Source: Ilyomonas sp963847085 (GTDB lineage Bacteria > Bacteroidota > Bacteroidia > Chitinophagales > Chitinophagaceae). Taken from it: DNA of 64,000 nt. The notes under the pieces are model-generated. The model ran no database searches. It saw only the letters and a list, made by a program, of their open reading frames with translations, and was not told the origin of the DNA. The position numbers were made by a program, and so were the translations under genes. Within the stretch, counting starts at the first letter, position 1, and each line of letters starts with the position of its first letter. Below are positions 25,682-35,625 of the stretch, piece after piece. The DNA lies in assembly GCA_963847085.1 (NCBI GenBank), contig CAWJYO010000004.1, forward strand, positions 310,001-374,000. Direction: 5' to 3'.

Positions 25682-27100
25682 TTATGGTGAAGGCTGCAAT
25701 CCAATCTCCGCTGCTTTCTGCAACATGAATTGATAAGCCGCTTCATATTCATTTGGAATAATGCCATCCAAAATAGCTTCCCGAATGGCGTCTTTAATCA
25801 GCCCAACTTCACGGCTTGGTTTCAACGAAAAAGTTTGCATAATAATTTCGCCGGTAATTGGCGGCTGCCAGGCCCGTATTTTGTCTTTTTCTTCTACTTG
25901 CAGCAACCGTTCCCGCACCAACTCAAAGTTTTGCAGGTAACGTTTTCTTTTGTGCTTATTTTTTGTAGTAATGTCGGCTTCACAAAGCAACATGAGCTTA
26001 TCAAGGTCTTCACCCGCATCAAACAACAAACGCCTGATGGCGCTATCCGTTATGTTTTCTTTTGTAAGGCTAATGGGGCGTAAATGCAGCAGCACCAGCT
26101 TTTGCACAAACTTCATGCTATCGCCAAGTGGTAGTTTTAGTTTTGCAAAGATTTTTGGAACCATCCGAGCGCCTACTACTTCATGACCATGAAACGTAAA
26201 CCCATGGCCTTCCTCAAAGCCTTTGGTGGCGGGCTTTCCAATGTCGTGCAGCAAAGCCGCCCATCGTAGCCACAAATCATCGCTTTTTTCAGCAACATTA
26301 TCTATTACTTGCAACGTATGATAAAAGTTATCTTTATGTCCCATTCCATCAATATTTTCCGCGCCCTGCAAGTCTGCCATGGGTGGAAAAATAATTTGGA
26401 GTAGTCCTGTTTGAACAACAAACTAAAACCAACAGAAGGTTGTTTACTCAATAATATTTTATTCAGTTCATCGGTTATTCTTTCTTTTGAAATAATAGAA
26501 ATGCGATGCGCATTACGTTCGATGGCAGCCAGCGTTTTTTCTTCAATGGTAAAATGCAATTGCGATGCAAACCGAATGGCACGCATCATGCGAAGCGGAT
26601 CATCAGAAAAAGTAATGTCAGGATCAAGCGGTGTGCGGATGATTTTATTTTCGATGTCTTTTACTCCGCTAAATGGGTCAATCAGATTGCCATAATCTTC
26701 TTCATTTAAACTGATGGCAAGTGCATTAATTGTAAAATCCCTGCGGTTTTGGTCGTCCTCTAAAGAGCCCGGAGATACAAGCGGGTTGCGGCTTTCAGCG
26801 CGATAGCTTTCTTTTCTTGCTCCAACAAATTCAATCTCAAAGCCATCAATTTTAATTTGTGCCGTGCCGAAGTTTTTAAAATGGGCAACAGAAGGTTTAG
26901 GGTTGAAACGTTCGGCAACTTTTTGCGCCAGTATCAATGCCATCGCCTACACAAACAATATCGGCATCTTTCGATGGCCGACCAATGATTTTATCACGAA
27001 CAAAACCACCAATCAGGTAAGTAGGATATTGCAATTGCTGTGCAGCAACAGCTATCTTTTTGAAAAGAAACAATTCTTTGTCGGTACAATTAATCTGCAT
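25682..27100 (-). CDS. cca: CCA-adding tRNA nucleotidyltransferase with HD domain (two frameshifts)
   Basis: Adds CCA to tRNA 3' ends; the two tRNA genes of this window lack encoded CCA. The class II nucleotidyltransferase head reads YLIGGFVRDKIIGRPSKDAD, with DIV of the metal site. An indel near 26940 follows. RRDFTINALAISLNEEDYG, DPDITFSDDPLRMMRAIRFA and the ERITDELNKILLSK helix are typical. A second indel near 26400 precedes the HD-type region RWAALLHDIGKPATKGF. The total of about 472 residues fits the HD-containing Bacteroidetes form. Confidence 0.92.
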
Positions 27101-27395
27101 CGCGGCAAAGATAAATGGCTATGCTGCAATTGATAATTGTTGCAAAAACAAACTTCATTCAAATTCGAGTTCGTTTCGGTTTACATCCCAATCGGCCGAA
27201 GTGAAACTGCATTGTAGCCTTGCGGTAGCGGATTTTTGGAAGCACAGCATAGCTATACAGACTTTTCGAATGTATTGCTTTATTTTGCCAAAAGAAGAAG
27301 CAGGAGCAGATAAAATAGTTGAAACATTGGTGTTTGATGTATTGATGGATAAGCGAAGTCATAACGTTGATTTTTTGATAAGTACGCAAAAATGA
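27060..27395 (+). CDS. Doubtful open frame of unknown function
   Basis: A 111-codon frame overlaps the start of cca on the other strand for its first third. The end (PKEEAGADKIVETLVFDVLMDKRSHNVDFLISTQK region, 27290-27395) has protein-like composition. A shorter start inside the gap is possible. I do not recognise it. The following 280 bp to 27676 hold no other gene, only the pcrB promoter region and a dispersed-motif copy (27582-27592). Confidence 0.25.
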   Translation: MKRNNSLSVQLICIAAKINGYAAIDNCCKNKLHSNSSSFRFTSQSAEVKLHCSLAVADFWKHSIAIQTFRMYCFILPKEEAGADKIVETLVFDVLMDKRSHNVDFLISTQK

Positions 27396-27676
27396 TTTAT
27401 AGAATTGTGCCAGTTTTTTTGTCGTAAATCGAGTTTACAATGGAAATTAAAAATTAAAAATTTTTCGGTTCTGATTCTGAAACACTTATAAAACAAGGGA
27501 ATTTTAAAAGTAAATGTGAAGTGTGGAACAGGCTGGAATAAAAAAGGGCATTTGTTGCACAAAACTGCCATCTCGCCCTGCTTTGTTTTTGCGCCTTATT
27601 TTGATGTAAGCATACAGTGAAGCCGATGTAAAAAAGTTTTCGCATTTTTGCAGCTATCATATCTTTTTCAAACTGC

Positions 27677-28432
27677 ATGAAGAACCAACTATATCAAGAA
27701 TTTAAAGACAGGAAGAAGCAGGGACATAAATCGTTTGCTGTATTGATAGACCCTGATAAAGTTGATGTTTCGCACACCGAGAAACTGGTAACAATGGCGG
27801 TTGATGCGCAGGTTGATTATCTTTTTGTAGGCGGCAGTTTGGTCATCTCCAATCATTTGGATGAGTGTATCCAGCAGATCAAAGCGGCGTGCGATATTCC
27901 GGTAGTGTTGTTTCCCGGTTCGCCATCGCAAATCAGTAAGTATGCCGATGCGCTCCTGTATCTTTCTTTAATTTCTGGTCGCAATCCCGAATTATTAATT
28001 GGTCAGCATGTGATTAGTGCGCCATTTGTAAAAAGCAGCGGACTTGAAATTATGCCCACCGGCTATATGGTGATTGATGGCGGTGCACCTACAACAGTGT
28101 CTTACATTTCCAACGCTTCACCCATTCCTGCCGATAAAAATGAAATTGCGATGTGTACTGCCATGGCTGGCGAAATGCTTGGCATGAAGTTAATTTATAT
28201 GGATGCTGGCAGCGGCGCTAAACGACCCATTGGTGAATTAATGATTGAAAAAGTAGCGCGTCATATTGAAGTTCCCCTCATTGTTGGCGGTGGCATTACC
28301 GACCCTGAAAAAGCATATCGCAATTGCAAAGCCGGCGCCGATGTAATTGTAGTTGGCAATGCCATTGAAAAAGATACAACCCTCATTAAAGAAATGAGCG
28401 ATGCCATTCATTCCATCCGCGTGGCGGTGTAA
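27677..28432 (+). CDS. pcrB: Geranylgeranylglyceryl/heptaprenylglyceryl phosphate synthase
   Basis: A TIM-barrel prenyltransferase joining a polyprenyl diphosphate to glycerol 1-phosphate through an ether bond; 251 residues, intact. SFAVLIDPDKVDVSHTEKL and VDYLFVGGSL form the first half. VVLFPGSPSQISKYADALLY, MPTGYMVIDGGAPTTVSYI and the phosphate-binding VPLIVGGGITDPEKAYRN with GADVIVVGNAIE are the GGGPS signatures. Bacteroidetes are known to have such archaeal-type enzymes. A family member of this length would be the group II type; the lipid product is unknown. Confidence 0.9.
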   Translation: MKNQLYQEFKDRKKQGHKSFAVLIDPDKVDVSHTEKLVTMAVDAQVDYLFVGGSLVISNHLDECIQQIKAACDIPVVLFPGSPSQISKYADALLYLSLISGRNPELLIGQHVISAPFVKSSGLEIMPTGYMVIDGGAPTTVSYISNASPIPADKNEIAMCTAMAGEMLGMKLIYMDAGSGAKRPIGELMIEKVARHIEVPLIVGGGITDPEKAYRNCKAGADVIVVGNAIEKDTTLIKEMSDAIHSIRVAV

Positions 28433-28510
28433 GTTTTAATCTTCATTTATAGTCCTTTTTTCGCGTTCTGCTTTGTCAGAATGGTATCTTTATTTTTATT
28501 ACAAAAAGAT

Positions 28511-30459
28511 ATGAGGCTGCTGCTTATTGGCTTATTGTTGATTGTTGCAAGTACTTTGTTTTCGCAGGAAAAAAGGGCTATAAATATGGCTGATGTAGAA
28601 AAAAAAGGAAGCATTAATCAAGTGTTGGGTAATAATGTTTCGTTTACTTCAGCTTCGCCTAATTTCATCACTTATTATGCGCGTTGCCAGTGGAATATTG
28701 ATCCCAAATATTTACTCTATCAGCGGTTCTGTTACTTATTATTTTCGCCTTACTAATGATGCAAGTTCTATTGTTTTTGATTTGAATGATACGCTATCCG
28801 TTGATAGCGTTTTGATGCATCAAAGCCATATCAGTTTTTTACAAAATAATAATAAAACACTCACTGTTGTTTTTGCCCAAAAAATGGCGCAAAATGGAAC
28901 CGATTCGCTTACCATTTATTATCATGGAACGCCCGCCAGCAATGGGTTTGGTTCCTTTGCAAAAGACATTCACAACGGCAATGTTCCTATCATCTGGACG
29001 TTGAGCGAACCTTATGGTGCGCGTGATTGGTTTCCCTGTCGCAATGGTTTAGATGATAAAATTGACAGCCTCGATATTTACATCACACATCCTTCGCAAT
29101 ACTGTGCTTCTGCCAATGGTTTACTTTTGGAAACATCAACCAACAACAATTACACAACTACCCATTTCAAACATCGTTATCCTATTGCAACCTATTTAAT
29201 CGGCATTGCTGTAACCAATTATACAACGGTTACAAGCGAAGTGAAATTGCAAAATGGAACATTGCCTGTAACCACAACTGTTTACCCGGAATTTCTTATC
29301 GTATTTTCAAACCTATGTACCTAATGTGTACAATGCTTTGCAGTTGTATGATAGTTGTTTTGGTGATTATCCTTTTAGCAAAGAACGATACGGGCAAACG
29401 CAATTTAACTGGAACGGCGGCATGGAGCATCAAAGCAATTCTTTTATCCATAACGCTGATGAATATTTGATGGCGCATGAATTGGCGCATCAATGGTTTG
29501 GCGACAAAGTAACCTTGGGAAGCTGGCAGGATGTATGGCTGAACGAAGGCTTTGCTGTTTATCTATCCGATATTTTTTACACCGAGCATTTTCATCCTGA
29601 AAGCCTTGCTACGATTGTATCGCAGAGCGTTGATTATGCAACTAGAGAACCCGATGGTTCGGTTTGGGTGGATGATACTACCGATGTAAACCGCATTTTT
29701 AGTTTTGATTTATCTTACAAAAAAGGAGCAATGCTGTTGCGTATGTTGCGATGGCGGCTGGGCGATTCTCTTTTCTTCAAAGGCATCCGCAGTTATCTTA
29801 CCGATGCTTCTTTGCAATACAATTTTGCACGAACCAAAGATTTACAGCGACACTTAGAAACAACAAGCAATCAATCGTTAACCGATTTTTTTAACCAATG
29901 GTTTTATGGCAAAGGCTTTCCTTCATTTGCTGTAGAATGGAATTGGAGCAAAAACAAACTTCAATTACAAATACAAGAAACTACAAGCAATGCTTCGGTT
30001 TCCCTCTTTGCAACACCATTACAATTGCGGTTTGTTAATGTTACGCAAACAAAAGATACCATCATCAACATCGCTCAAAACATCACACAATTATCAATGC
30101 CATTGGCTTTTAATCCTGATACGGTTTTGATTGATCCGATGCAATACATCATCAGTAAAAACAATGTTTCAAAAAGGGTAGAAAATATAGTCTTAATGAG
30201 CGATAACAACAGAATCATTGTATATCCAAATCCCGCCAGCAACTCTCTTTACATTCACCTTCCAACATCTGATTCTTCACAAAAACAAACGATAATGATT
30301 ACGGCTGTATCGGGCGCAGTGGTGTATAAAAGAACGTTTGCCAACATCTCCCAAAATACCATTGTTTTGCCCGTTGCGCAGCTTGCCAAAGGCGTTTATT
30401 TTGTAACGATACAAAGCGATAACAATAATATCAGCAAAAAGAAATTCGTTAAATTGTAG
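28511..30459 (+). CDS. Secreted M1-family metallopeptidase with T9SS sorting domain (two frameshifts)
   Basis: Signal peptide MRLLLIGLLLIVASTLFSQ starts at 28511. After an indel near 28712 comes the N-terminal M1 beta domain (PYGARDWFPCRNGLDDKIDS). After a second near 29292 comes the catalytic domain: exopeptidase loop NWNGGMEHQSNSF (GxMEN analogue), zinc motif MAHELAHQWFGDKVTLGSW with the downstream Glu in LNEGFA. The C-terminus (VYPNPASNSLYIHLP to GVYFVTIQSDN and KKFVKL) is a type A T9SS sorting domain. The protein, about 650 residues, is therefore exported across the outer membrane. A palindrome at 30493 follows. Confidence 0.9.
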
Positions 30460-30492
30460 TATTCTTCCCCTTTTTATTTCCAGGGTGTTGCA

Positions 30493-30523
30493 GACCAATA
30501 AGGTTTTAAAAATCTTATAGGTC
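30493..30523. repeat. Palindromic repeat of the GACCTATAAGG type
   Basis: GACCAATAAGGTTTT is matched by AAAATCTTATAGGTC (13 of 15 complementary), with almost no loop. A second member is at 50629-50659. Lying 34 bp after the peptidase, it may act as a terminator-like hairpin. Confidence 0.55.
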
Positions 30524-30583
30524 TTAAGAAGAACTTACAAAAACAAATTCATCAGGCAGTAAAGTCAAAGTGTGTATAGTGAA

Positions 30584-31364
30584 ATGGCGAAGAGAAAGAA
30601 GAAAACAAAACGCAGGCAATGGTTGTACTTTCTTCATCATTATAGCGATGATGACGGTTGGTTATGTGAGCTATCAATTGTATCAGATTTACCTGTATTA
30701 CAAAGCCGATTTTGTTCGCTACGACGGTTTTAATATTGATGTGCCGATGGGCTACACTGTTCATGGCATCGACATTAGCCATCACCAGGGAAACATAGTT
30801 TGGCCGGCTGTAAAAAAGATGCAGGTAAAAGACATCACACTCGATTTTGCTTACATCAAAGCCACCGAAGGCACCAGCAAAGTGGATGACTGTTACAAAC
30901 GCAACTGGATGAAATGCCGCGAATTGTACATCCCGCATGGTGCTTATCATTTTTATCTTCCCAACAAAAGCGGTGCTGCACAGGCGCTTAATTTCATCAA
31001 AACGGTAAAACTGCAATCCGGCGATTTACCTCCTGTTGTTGACATTGAAAAGATGTATGGCACAACACCTGAAGCCATGCGCGTTGAGCTAAAGCTTTGG
31101 CTGAATATGATTGAAACGCATTACGGCGTAAAGCCCATTATTTATACTTATGTGAACTTTTACGAGAACTATCTCGGCAAAGATTTCGATACTTATCCTT
31201 TGTGGATTGCGCATTATGTGCAACGCCGTCAGCCACGCATTAGCCGCGATTGGGCCTTCTGGCAATTCAACGAACATGGCACCGTAAATGGCATTACAAC
31301 CAGCACCGATTTTAATGTTTTCAATGGCGATACGGCTACATTTAATCAGCTGTTGGTGAAGTAG
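30584..31364 (+). CDS. GH25 (lysozyme-like) glycoside hydrolase (probable N-terminal frameshift)
   Basis: Cleaves beta-1,4 bonds of peptidoglycan. The start MAKRKKKTKRRQWLYF at 30584 and the membrane segment FIIIAMMTVGYVSYQLYQIY are in different frames, so I infer an indel near 30635; an upstream ATG at 30570 reads straight through but gives a less natural start. The GH25 core has HGIDISHHQGNIVWPAVKK (catalytic Asp), FAYIKATEGTSKVDD, and the second acid in PPVVDIEKM. WAFWQFNEHGTVNGITTSTD closes the barrel. It is a single-span membrane-anchored enzyme of about 260 residues. Confidence 0.88.
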
Positions 31365-31484
31365 TGATGGTGAGTTGTGAATGGTGAGTAAGAAATACAA
31401 AATACAGTTTATGTACCGGGCTGTAGTAATTCTTGTTGATCGCCTGTTGCGTCGCACTCTTCAACGCTTTGAAAAGAATTGAAC

Positions 31485-31613
31485 AATCGTCTGAACTGAG
31501 ATGTATGGGATTATTGGCATGAATGTGATAATAAAAATGAGATATTCAATCAGTAAATTGATTATCTCATTTCGCAAATCCCAAACCTCTCATACATCTT
31601 AGTTTAGACAATC
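31485..31613. repeat. Imperfect inverted-repeat element of about 130 bp
   Basis: ATCGTCTGAACTGAGATGTATG (31486-31507, quoted arm) is matched by the complement of CATACATCTTAGTTTAGACAAT (19 of 22). Near the centre AAATGAGATATT and ATTATCTCATTT also pair. The gap between GH25 and asd (31365-31693) holds this element and no gene. Confidence 0.55.
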
Positions 31614-31693
31614 CTTCTTATCCGTGCACGTAGTCCGTGTCATCCGTGTTCCATTGCGTCTCCGCAGTAAAAAAATGTACAAAAACAAACCTC

Positions 31694-32683
31694 TTACAAC
31701 AAATTTTTGCTTTGCAGGTATTCTGCAATTTGTATCGCATTCGTAGCAGCTCCTTTGCGAAGATTATCGCTAACAATCCACATGTTTAAAGTATTCGGTT
31801 GTGTGTCATCGCGGCGCAATCTTCCAACAAACACTTCATCTTTATCGTGCGCCCACAATGGCATTGGATAAACAGCATTCTCAACATCATCCTGTACAAC
31901 AATGCCCGCTGAATTGGATAGCAGTTGTTTGATTTCATCCAAATCATAATCGTTTTCAAACTCAACGTTTACACTTTCGCTGTGCCCGCCAATCACAGGA
32001 ATGCGCACCGTAGTTGCTGTTACACGAATGCTATCATCGCCCATAATTTTTTTGGTTTCGTTCACCATTTTCATTTCCTCTTTGGTGTAACCATTCGGGG
32101 TAAACACATCAATCTGCGGAATCACATTTAAGTCAATCGGGTATTTGTAAGCCATTGTTCCTTGTTCGCCTTTGCGTTCATTAAACAACTGGTCAACTGC
32201 TTTTTTACCAGTGCCGGTAACACTTTGATAGGTGCTTACCACAATGCGTTTGATTTTATATTGTTTATGCAAGGGCTGCAAGGCAACCACCATTTGTATG
32301 GTTGAACAATTGGGATTGGCGATAATTTTATCTTCAGCCGTAAGTACATGCGCATTTACTTCGGGCACTACTAATTTTTTAGTAGAATCCATACGCCAGG
32401 CGCTGCTGTTATCAATTACAGTAACGCCGGCTTCCGCCCATTTTGGCGCCCATTCCAGCGATGTGCCTCCACCGGCTGAAAACAGGGCCACGTGCGGCTT
32501 TGCGGCGATGGCATCCGTCATAGAAACCACTTTATACTTTTTGCCATTAAACTCAATTTCCTTTCCGATTGATTTCTCTGAAGCTACCGGGAACAATTCC
32601 GTTACCGGAAAATTGCGTTCGCGTAACACCTGTAACATTTTGGTTCCTACCAAACCGGTAGCGCCTACTACGGCTACTTTCAT
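31694..32683 (-). CDS. asd: Aspartate-semialdehyde dehydrogenase
   Basis: Reduces aspartyl phosphate in the pathway to Lys, Thr, Met and diaminopimelate. KVAVVGATGLVGTKMLQVLR binds NADP; FSAGGGTSLEWAPKWAEAG, the catalytic Cys in ANPNCSTIQMVVALQPL and the final active-site IPVIGGHSESVNVEF are present; 329 residues, intact. The start at 32683 (MKVAVVG) is chosen: an upstream ATG in the same frame at 32764 would translate through the terminator hairpin. It is preceded by a leader peptide and attenuator. Confidence 0.96.
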   Translation of the reverse strand: MKVAVVGATGLVGTKMLQVLRERNFPVTELFPVASEKSIGKEIEFNGKKYKVVSMTDAIAAKPHVALFSAGGGTSLEWAPKWAEAGVTVIDNSSAWRMDSTKKLVVPEVNAHVLTAEDKIIANPNCSTIQMVVALQPLHKQYKIKRIVVSTYQSVTGTGKKAVDQLFNERKGEQGTMAYKYPIDLNVIPQIDVFTPNGYTKEEMKMVNETKKIMGDDSIRVTATTVRIPVIGGHSESVNVEFENDYDLDEIKQLLSNSAGIVVQDDVENAVYPMPLWAHDKDEVFVGRLRRDDTQPNTLNMWIVSDNLRKGAATNAIQIAEYLQSKNLL

Positions 32684-32710
32684 AATTGCTTGTTTTGTTT
32701 TTACTGAAAT

Positions 32711-32742
32711 AAAAAAGCCTTCCTGTTGTGAGGAAGGCTTTT
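32711..32742 (-). terminator. Attenuator terminator in the asd leader
   Basis: On the minus strand AAAAGCCTTCCT, loop CACAAC, AGGAAGGCTTTTTT: a perfect 12-bp stem followed by T residues, ending 27 bp before the asd start. Its first arm (CCTTCCTC, 32737-32730) is also fully complementary to GAGGAAGG (32781-32774) at the end of the leader reading frame, so two exclusive structures are possible. Confidence 0.8.
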
Positions 32743-32770
32743 GCTTATCGTTTACTTCATACAAGCAGCA

Positions 32771-32830
32771 TTACCTTCCTCCAATGAGAAACTTTATAAT
32801 GCGCTTTGATGTATGAATATTTGTTGTCAT
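32771..32830 (-). CDS. Putative asd leader peptide, 19 residues (MTTNIHTSKRIIKFLIGGR)
   Basis: The minus-strand frame from 32830 encodes MTTNIHTSKRIIKFLIGGR and stops at 32771. Seven of 19 codons are Thr or Ile, the end products of the aspartate branch that asd feeds. Its last codons (GGA GGA AGG TAA) contain the antiterminator segment. A ribosome stalled on Thr or Ile codons would leave it free to pair with the terminator arm; one reaching the stop would mask it, allowing termination. No clear ribosome binding site. A possible promoter lies upstream (TTTTG at about 32873, TATTTTCG near 32845 on the minus strand). Confidence 0.6.
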   Translation of the reverse strand: MTTNIHTSKRIIKFLIGGR

Positions 32831-32907
32831 TTGCGGCGCGAAAATAATGCGTAAAAAAGAAAATGGGCAAAATTTTTTCGGTAAAATCAAACCTTTCGTT
32901 TATAGAT

Positions 32908-33000
32908 GTTGAACCACAAAGACGCGAGGAACACAAAGGTTCGCTAAGAGTATTCAAAATCTTTGTGTTTCTTCTTTACTTTGAGCCTTTGTGGTTCAAC
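32908..33000. repeat. MITE-like inverted-repeat element, copy 2
   Basis: GTTGAACCACAAAG (32908-32921) and CTTTGTGGTTCAAC (32987-33000) are perfect complements. Inside, AACACAAAG and CTTTGTGTT (32930-32938, 32961-32969) pair as well. It lies in the divergent gap between asd and the YfhO gene. Confidence 0.7.
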
Positions 33001-33062
33001 ACAAATTCTAAACAAGTAAACACAGTTTTAATTTTTCATTCAATTAAATGCCTTTATTAATC

Positions 33063-33094
33063 TTTTGACATCTGTTGCACTTGCTTTAGGTTTG
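33063..33094 (+). promoter_or_regulatory. Promoter of the YfhO gene
   Basis: TTTTG (33063-33067), 19 bp, then TAGGTTTG (33087-33094) followed by CCGCC: an excellent Bacteroidetes promoter. Start of transcription would be near 33100, 15 bp before the ATG. Confidence 0.6.
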
Positions 33095-33114
33095 CCGCCA
33101 CGAGAAAACAAACT

Positions 33115-35622
33115 ATGAAGAATTTTCAGTGGAAGAAACTACTTCCTCACCTTATAGCCATTGTTGTATTTGTATTGGTAGCCATCGTTTATTGCAGGCC
33201 TGCTTTGCAAGGCCAGGTGCTGCAACAAAGTGATGTAATGCACTGGCGCGGCATGGCTCAGGATGCGCTTGCACACAAAGAAAAAACGGGCGTAACACCG
33301 CTTTGGAACACGCATTTGTTTAGCGGCATGCCCAATTATCAAATTGCAATGGAGTATGTGCAGCCCTTGTTGTACGTCAACAGTATTCTGATGTTAGGTT
33401 TGCCAAAGCCTGCTAACTTTTTCTTTCTTGCCTGTCTTTGTTTTTACCTGCTTTGCGTTGCTTACCGAACCAACTATCTCGTAGCGATTTTAGGCTCGCT
33501 TGCTTTTGCTTATTCCACTTACGATCCGGTGATAATATCAGTTGGTCACGATACAAAAATGCTTGCCATCGCTTACATGCCTGCGCTTATTGCAGGTTTG
33601 TATTTATTGTACGAAAAAAAATACGCCGTTGGTCTCGCCATATCGGTATTGTTTGCCAGCATGGAAGTGTTTGCCAATCATCCGCAAATCAATTATTACT
33701 GCATTCTCATTGCCGCCATTATGACGATTGCCTACATCATAAAATGGGTAAAAACAAAACAATGGAAGCACATGCTCATTGCAGGAAGCCTTGCTTTGTT
33801 TGCGGGCATTGTAGCGGTTGCCAACTCGGCTTTGGTTCTGTTAACTACGGCTGAATATTCAAAATACACCATGCGCGGTGGCAAAACGTTAGACAACAGC
33901 GGCGGTACTTTGAAAGACGTGAAAACAACAGGTTTAGATGAAGATTATGCGTTTCAATACAGCCAGGGAAAAACAGAATTTCTTACGTTTTTAATGCCTG
34001 AAGTATTTGGCGGAAGCAGCAGCGAAACCTTTGATCCGGATAGCAAAATAGCCAACACATTGATTGAAAAAGGTGTGCCCGAAAGCAATGCACAGCAGCT
34101 TGCCCAATCGCTGCCAAAATATTGGGGCGATAACTATTCAACGTCAGGTCCTGTTTATTTAGGAGCTATCATTTGTATTTTATTTATCATCGGAATGGTG
34201 GTGGTTAGTCCGCAACAAAAGTGGTGGATATTGGCTGCCTGTGCGCTTTCGGTGTTGATGGCTGCGGGTAAATATCTATCCGGTTTCAACGAATTTTTAT
34301 TCCATTATCTTCCTCTTTACAACAAGTTTCGCGCGCCAACCATTGTGCTGGTTATTCCGCAATTATTGTTTCCCTTGCTGGCTGTTTTGGCAGTGCAAAA
34401 GTTATTGTTTGAAGATACGAGAGAGCAGGCGCAAGCTTCACTTAAACGAATTTTATATGCTGTTGGAGGCGTGTTTGTTTTTATCGGTTTAATGTATCTT
34501 GTAAGTGATTTTACCAGTGTAAATGATGCGCAAACAAAGAGCATGTTAAACCAGGTAACCGGCAATAACAAAGAGTTTTCCAACATCATTTATAACAGCA
34601 TGATAGCTGAACGCAAAACCATGTTTGGAGACGGTTTGTTTCGTGCTTTAGTATTTGCTTTGATAACCGTTGGTGCTTTGTTTTTATACATAAAAAATTG
34701 GGTAAAACCAATTGTTATTGTCATTGCATTAATTGTTATCAGCACATTTGAATTGCTTAAAGTTGATACCAAATACTTAACCGATACCAACTACGTTGAG
34801 CCCGATGCGTATGAAGCCAATTTCAATCTTACGCTTCATGGCACAGCAACGGATGCAACGTGCTTATCAGGACTTTACAAAACGATAAGGACCCGCATTT
34901 CAGAACCTTCAATCTTATCGCCCGACCGATACAATGAATCTATCACTGCCTATCATTACCGTTGTATTGGTGGTTATAATCCTGCAAAGCTTAGTATTTA
35001 TCAGGATTTGATAGAAAATCAATTGAGTCAGAAATTGAATTTGCCCATCTTAAACATGCTGGATGCGAAATATTTTTTGGCTCCGGAAGGCAATGCAGCT
35101 AATACATTTACGGTGCAGCGAAACGAAGCCGCATTGGGCGCATGTTGGTTTGTAAAAAGCATAAATTATGTAAACGGCGCTGCTGCCGAAATGAATGCGC
35201 TTTCCAATTTTAATCCGGCTGATACAGCGATTGTAGATGCAAGTTTCAAAAACATTGCGGGCACTATAAATGGTAGCGATAGCAGTAGCAAAATACAATT
35301 GGTGAGCTATGATAACGATGATATAAAGTATGCTTCGCAAAGCAAGGCAACAAGCTTTGCTGTGTTTAGCGAAATCTATTATCCGAAAGGCTGGAAGGCG
35401 TATATTGATGGAAAAGAATCGCCTTATTGTAAAGTGAATTATGTGTTGCGTGGCATGGCTGTTCCTGCCGGAAAGCATGAGATAGAATTTAAGTTTCATC
35501 CTACTTCTTTTTACACAGGGCAAACCTTGATTTATATTGGAAATCTTATTTTGTTGTTGTGCATTGTGGCAGCGGTGTATTGGTATTGGAAGCAAAATCC
35601 ATCGCCGACTGTTAAAGCTTAG
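33115..35622 (+). CDS. YfhO family multi-spanning membrane protein (local compensating frameshifts)
   Basis: About 835 residues with a dozen or more hydrophobic helices, a C-terminal soluble region and a last helix (LIYIGNLILLLCIVAAVYWYW). It resembles GT-C type polyprenyl-sugar-dependent glycosyltransferases; YfhO has been linked to lipoteichoic acid glycosylation in Firmicutes. Landmarks: QQSDVMHWRGMAQD, THLFSGMPNYQIAM with the first loop Asp, and IGGYNPAKLSIYQDLIENQL. Between about 34840 and 34925 the right protein (AQQRMQRAYQDFTK, NDKDPHFRTFNL) lies in other frames, so three indels compensate. It heads the surface-polysaccharide cluster; the next gene starts 3 bp after its stop. Confidence 0.88.
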   Translation: MKNFQWKKLLPHLIAIVVFVLVAIVYCRPALQGQVLQQSDVMHWRGMAQDALAHKEKTGVTPLWNTHLFSGMPNYQIAMEYVQPLLYVNSILMLGLPKPANFFFLACLCFYLLCVAYRTNYLVAILGSLAFAYSTYDPVIISVGHDTKMLAIAYMPALIAGLYLLYEKKYAVGLAISVLFASMEVFANHPQINYYCILIAAIMTIAYIIKWVKTKQWKHMLIAGSLALFAGIVAVANSALVLLTTAEYSKYTMRGGKTLDNSGGTLKDVKTTGLDEDYAFQYSQGKTEFLTFLMPEVFGGSSSETFDPDSKIANTLIEKGVPESNAQQLAQSLPKYWGDNYSTSGPVYLGAIICILFIIGMVVVSPQQKWWILAACALSVLMAAGKYLSGFNEFLFHYLPLYNKFRAPTIVLVIPQLLFPLLAVLAVQKLLFEDTREQAQASLKRILYAVGGVFVFIGLMYLVSDFTSVNDAQTKSMLNQVTGNNKEFSNIIYNSMIAERKTMFGDGLFRALVFALITVGALFLYIKNWVKPIVIVIALIVISTFELLKVDTKYLTDTNYVEPDAYEANFNLTLHGTATDATCLSGLYKTIRTRISEPSILSPDRYNESITAYHYRCIGGYNPAKLSIYQDLIENQLSQKLNLPILNMLDAKYFLAPEGNAANTFTVQRNEAALGACWFVKSINYVNGAAAEMNALSNFNPADTAIVDASFKNIAGTINGSDSSSKIQLVSYDNDDIKYASQSKATSFAVFSEIYYPKGWKAYIDGKESPYCKVNYVLRGMAVPAGKHEIEFKFHPTSFYTGQTLIYIGNLILLLCIVAAVYWYWKQNPSPTVKA

Positions 35623-35625
35623 GTT

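Noticed and set aside
32683..32764. Longer N-terminus for asd from an in-frame ATG at 32764
   Set aside because: It would encode the terminator hairpin and leader RNA; the dinucleotide-binding motif starts right at the internal ATG (32683).
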